A DNA stretch of 5,273 bases, taken from the NCBI GenBank assembly GCA_900557635.1, contig USTB01000075.1:1-5273 (forward strand), in the 5' to 3' direction. Made by a program: the position numbers and the translations under genes. Below the pieces are notes generated by a model. It had not been told where the DNA came from, made no database searches, and saw nothing but the letters and a program-made list of their open reading frames with translations. Shown one piece after another: positions 5,208-5,273 of this stretch. Origin of the DNA: an uncultured Eubacteriales bacterium (lineage in GTDB: Bacteria > Bacillota_A > Clostridia > Oscillospirales > CAG-272). Within the stretch, counting starts at the first letter, position 1. Each line of letters opens with the position of its first letter.

Positions 5208-5273
5208 TTATCGGATCTCTACCCGAACCTTATCGTCGGCGGCGCTTGCCGCAGCCTTCATGAGCACACGGAT
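5208..5273 (-). CDS. Probable C-terminal end of an unidentified protein (partial, enters from right edge)
   Basis: On the minus strand the frame beginning at the window edge reads 21 residues, IRVLMKAAASAADDKVRVEIR, then a TAA at 5208-5210. The alternating hydrophobic/charged composition and GC-rich codon thirds look protein-coding and fit the strand of the transferase gene downstream. A second frame on the same strand stays open to 5230 but gives a Cys/Arg-rich peptide that looks less natural. The stretch is too short to identify. A weak hairpin at 5161-5182 could terminate it. Confidence 0.4.
   Translation of the reverse strand: MRVLMKAAASAADDKVRVEIR

Noticed and set aside
4970..5263. Overlapping open frames on both strands through the 16-bp inverted repeat
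   Set aside because: Arg/Pro/Ser-rich translations on both strands, no usable Shine-Dalgarno, and one would overlap the promoter of the transferase gene. The palindrome gives near-identical peptides on both strands, a sign of non-coding repeat DNA.
5258..5273. Possible plus-strand ATG near the right edge (5260-5262)
   Set aside because: No Shine-Dalgarno or promoter precedes it, and the minus-strand frame over the same bases looks more protein-like.

Overview
The window looks like a chromosomal housekeeping segment from a low-to-moderate GC-skewed Firmicute of the class Clostridia (Oscillospiraceae/Eubacteriales-like). This is an inference. It rests on the rpsF-ssb-rpsR operon order, strong AGGAGG-type ribosome binding sites, near-consensus TTGACA/TATAAT promoters, a four-cysteine ribosomal protein S18, and proteins that read as typical clostridial versions. 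No mobile element, CRISPR array, tRNA or rRNA was seen.

Left part (1-1970), all on the minus strand: the strong promoter at 1929-1957 drives rpsF (ribosomal protein S6), ssb (single-stranded DNA-binding protein) and rpsR (ribosomal protein S18), which end at a rho-independent terminator (570-610). The roughly 80-nt rpsF leader folds into a hairpin with a bulged CCG on its 3' side just before the Shine-Dalgarno. This is the architecture described for the S6:S18 autoregulatory mRNA element, so S6 and S18 probably repress their own operon. Past the terminator lies a diacylglycerol-kinase-type lipid kinase, cut by the window edge.

Middle part (1971-4202): upp (uracil salvage, minus strand) and mtaB (tRNA methylthiotransferase, plus strand) diverge from a 185-bp region that holds one recognisable promoter for each. 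The upp terminator hairpin is shared physically with the rpsF promoter: the rpsF -35 box lies inside the hairpin.

Right part (4203-5273): a CDP-alcohol phosphatidyltransferase (phospholipid synthesis, minus strand) converges on mtaB, with a long hairpin between them whose base pairing is better on the minus strand. It has its own perfect-consensus promoter. Beyond it is a GC-rich stretch of about 230 bp without a credible gene. It contains a perfect 16-bp inverted repeat. At the very edge there is probably the C-terminal tail of another minus-strand gene.

The genes serve translation (S6, S18, MtaB), replication/repair (SSB), nucleotide salvage (Upp) and membrane lipid metabolism (lipid kinase, CDP-alcohol transferase). 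I see no sign of a novel multi-gene system. The most interesting signals are regulatory: the S6:S18 leader, the terminator/promoter overlap, and the unexplained inverted repeat near 5095.
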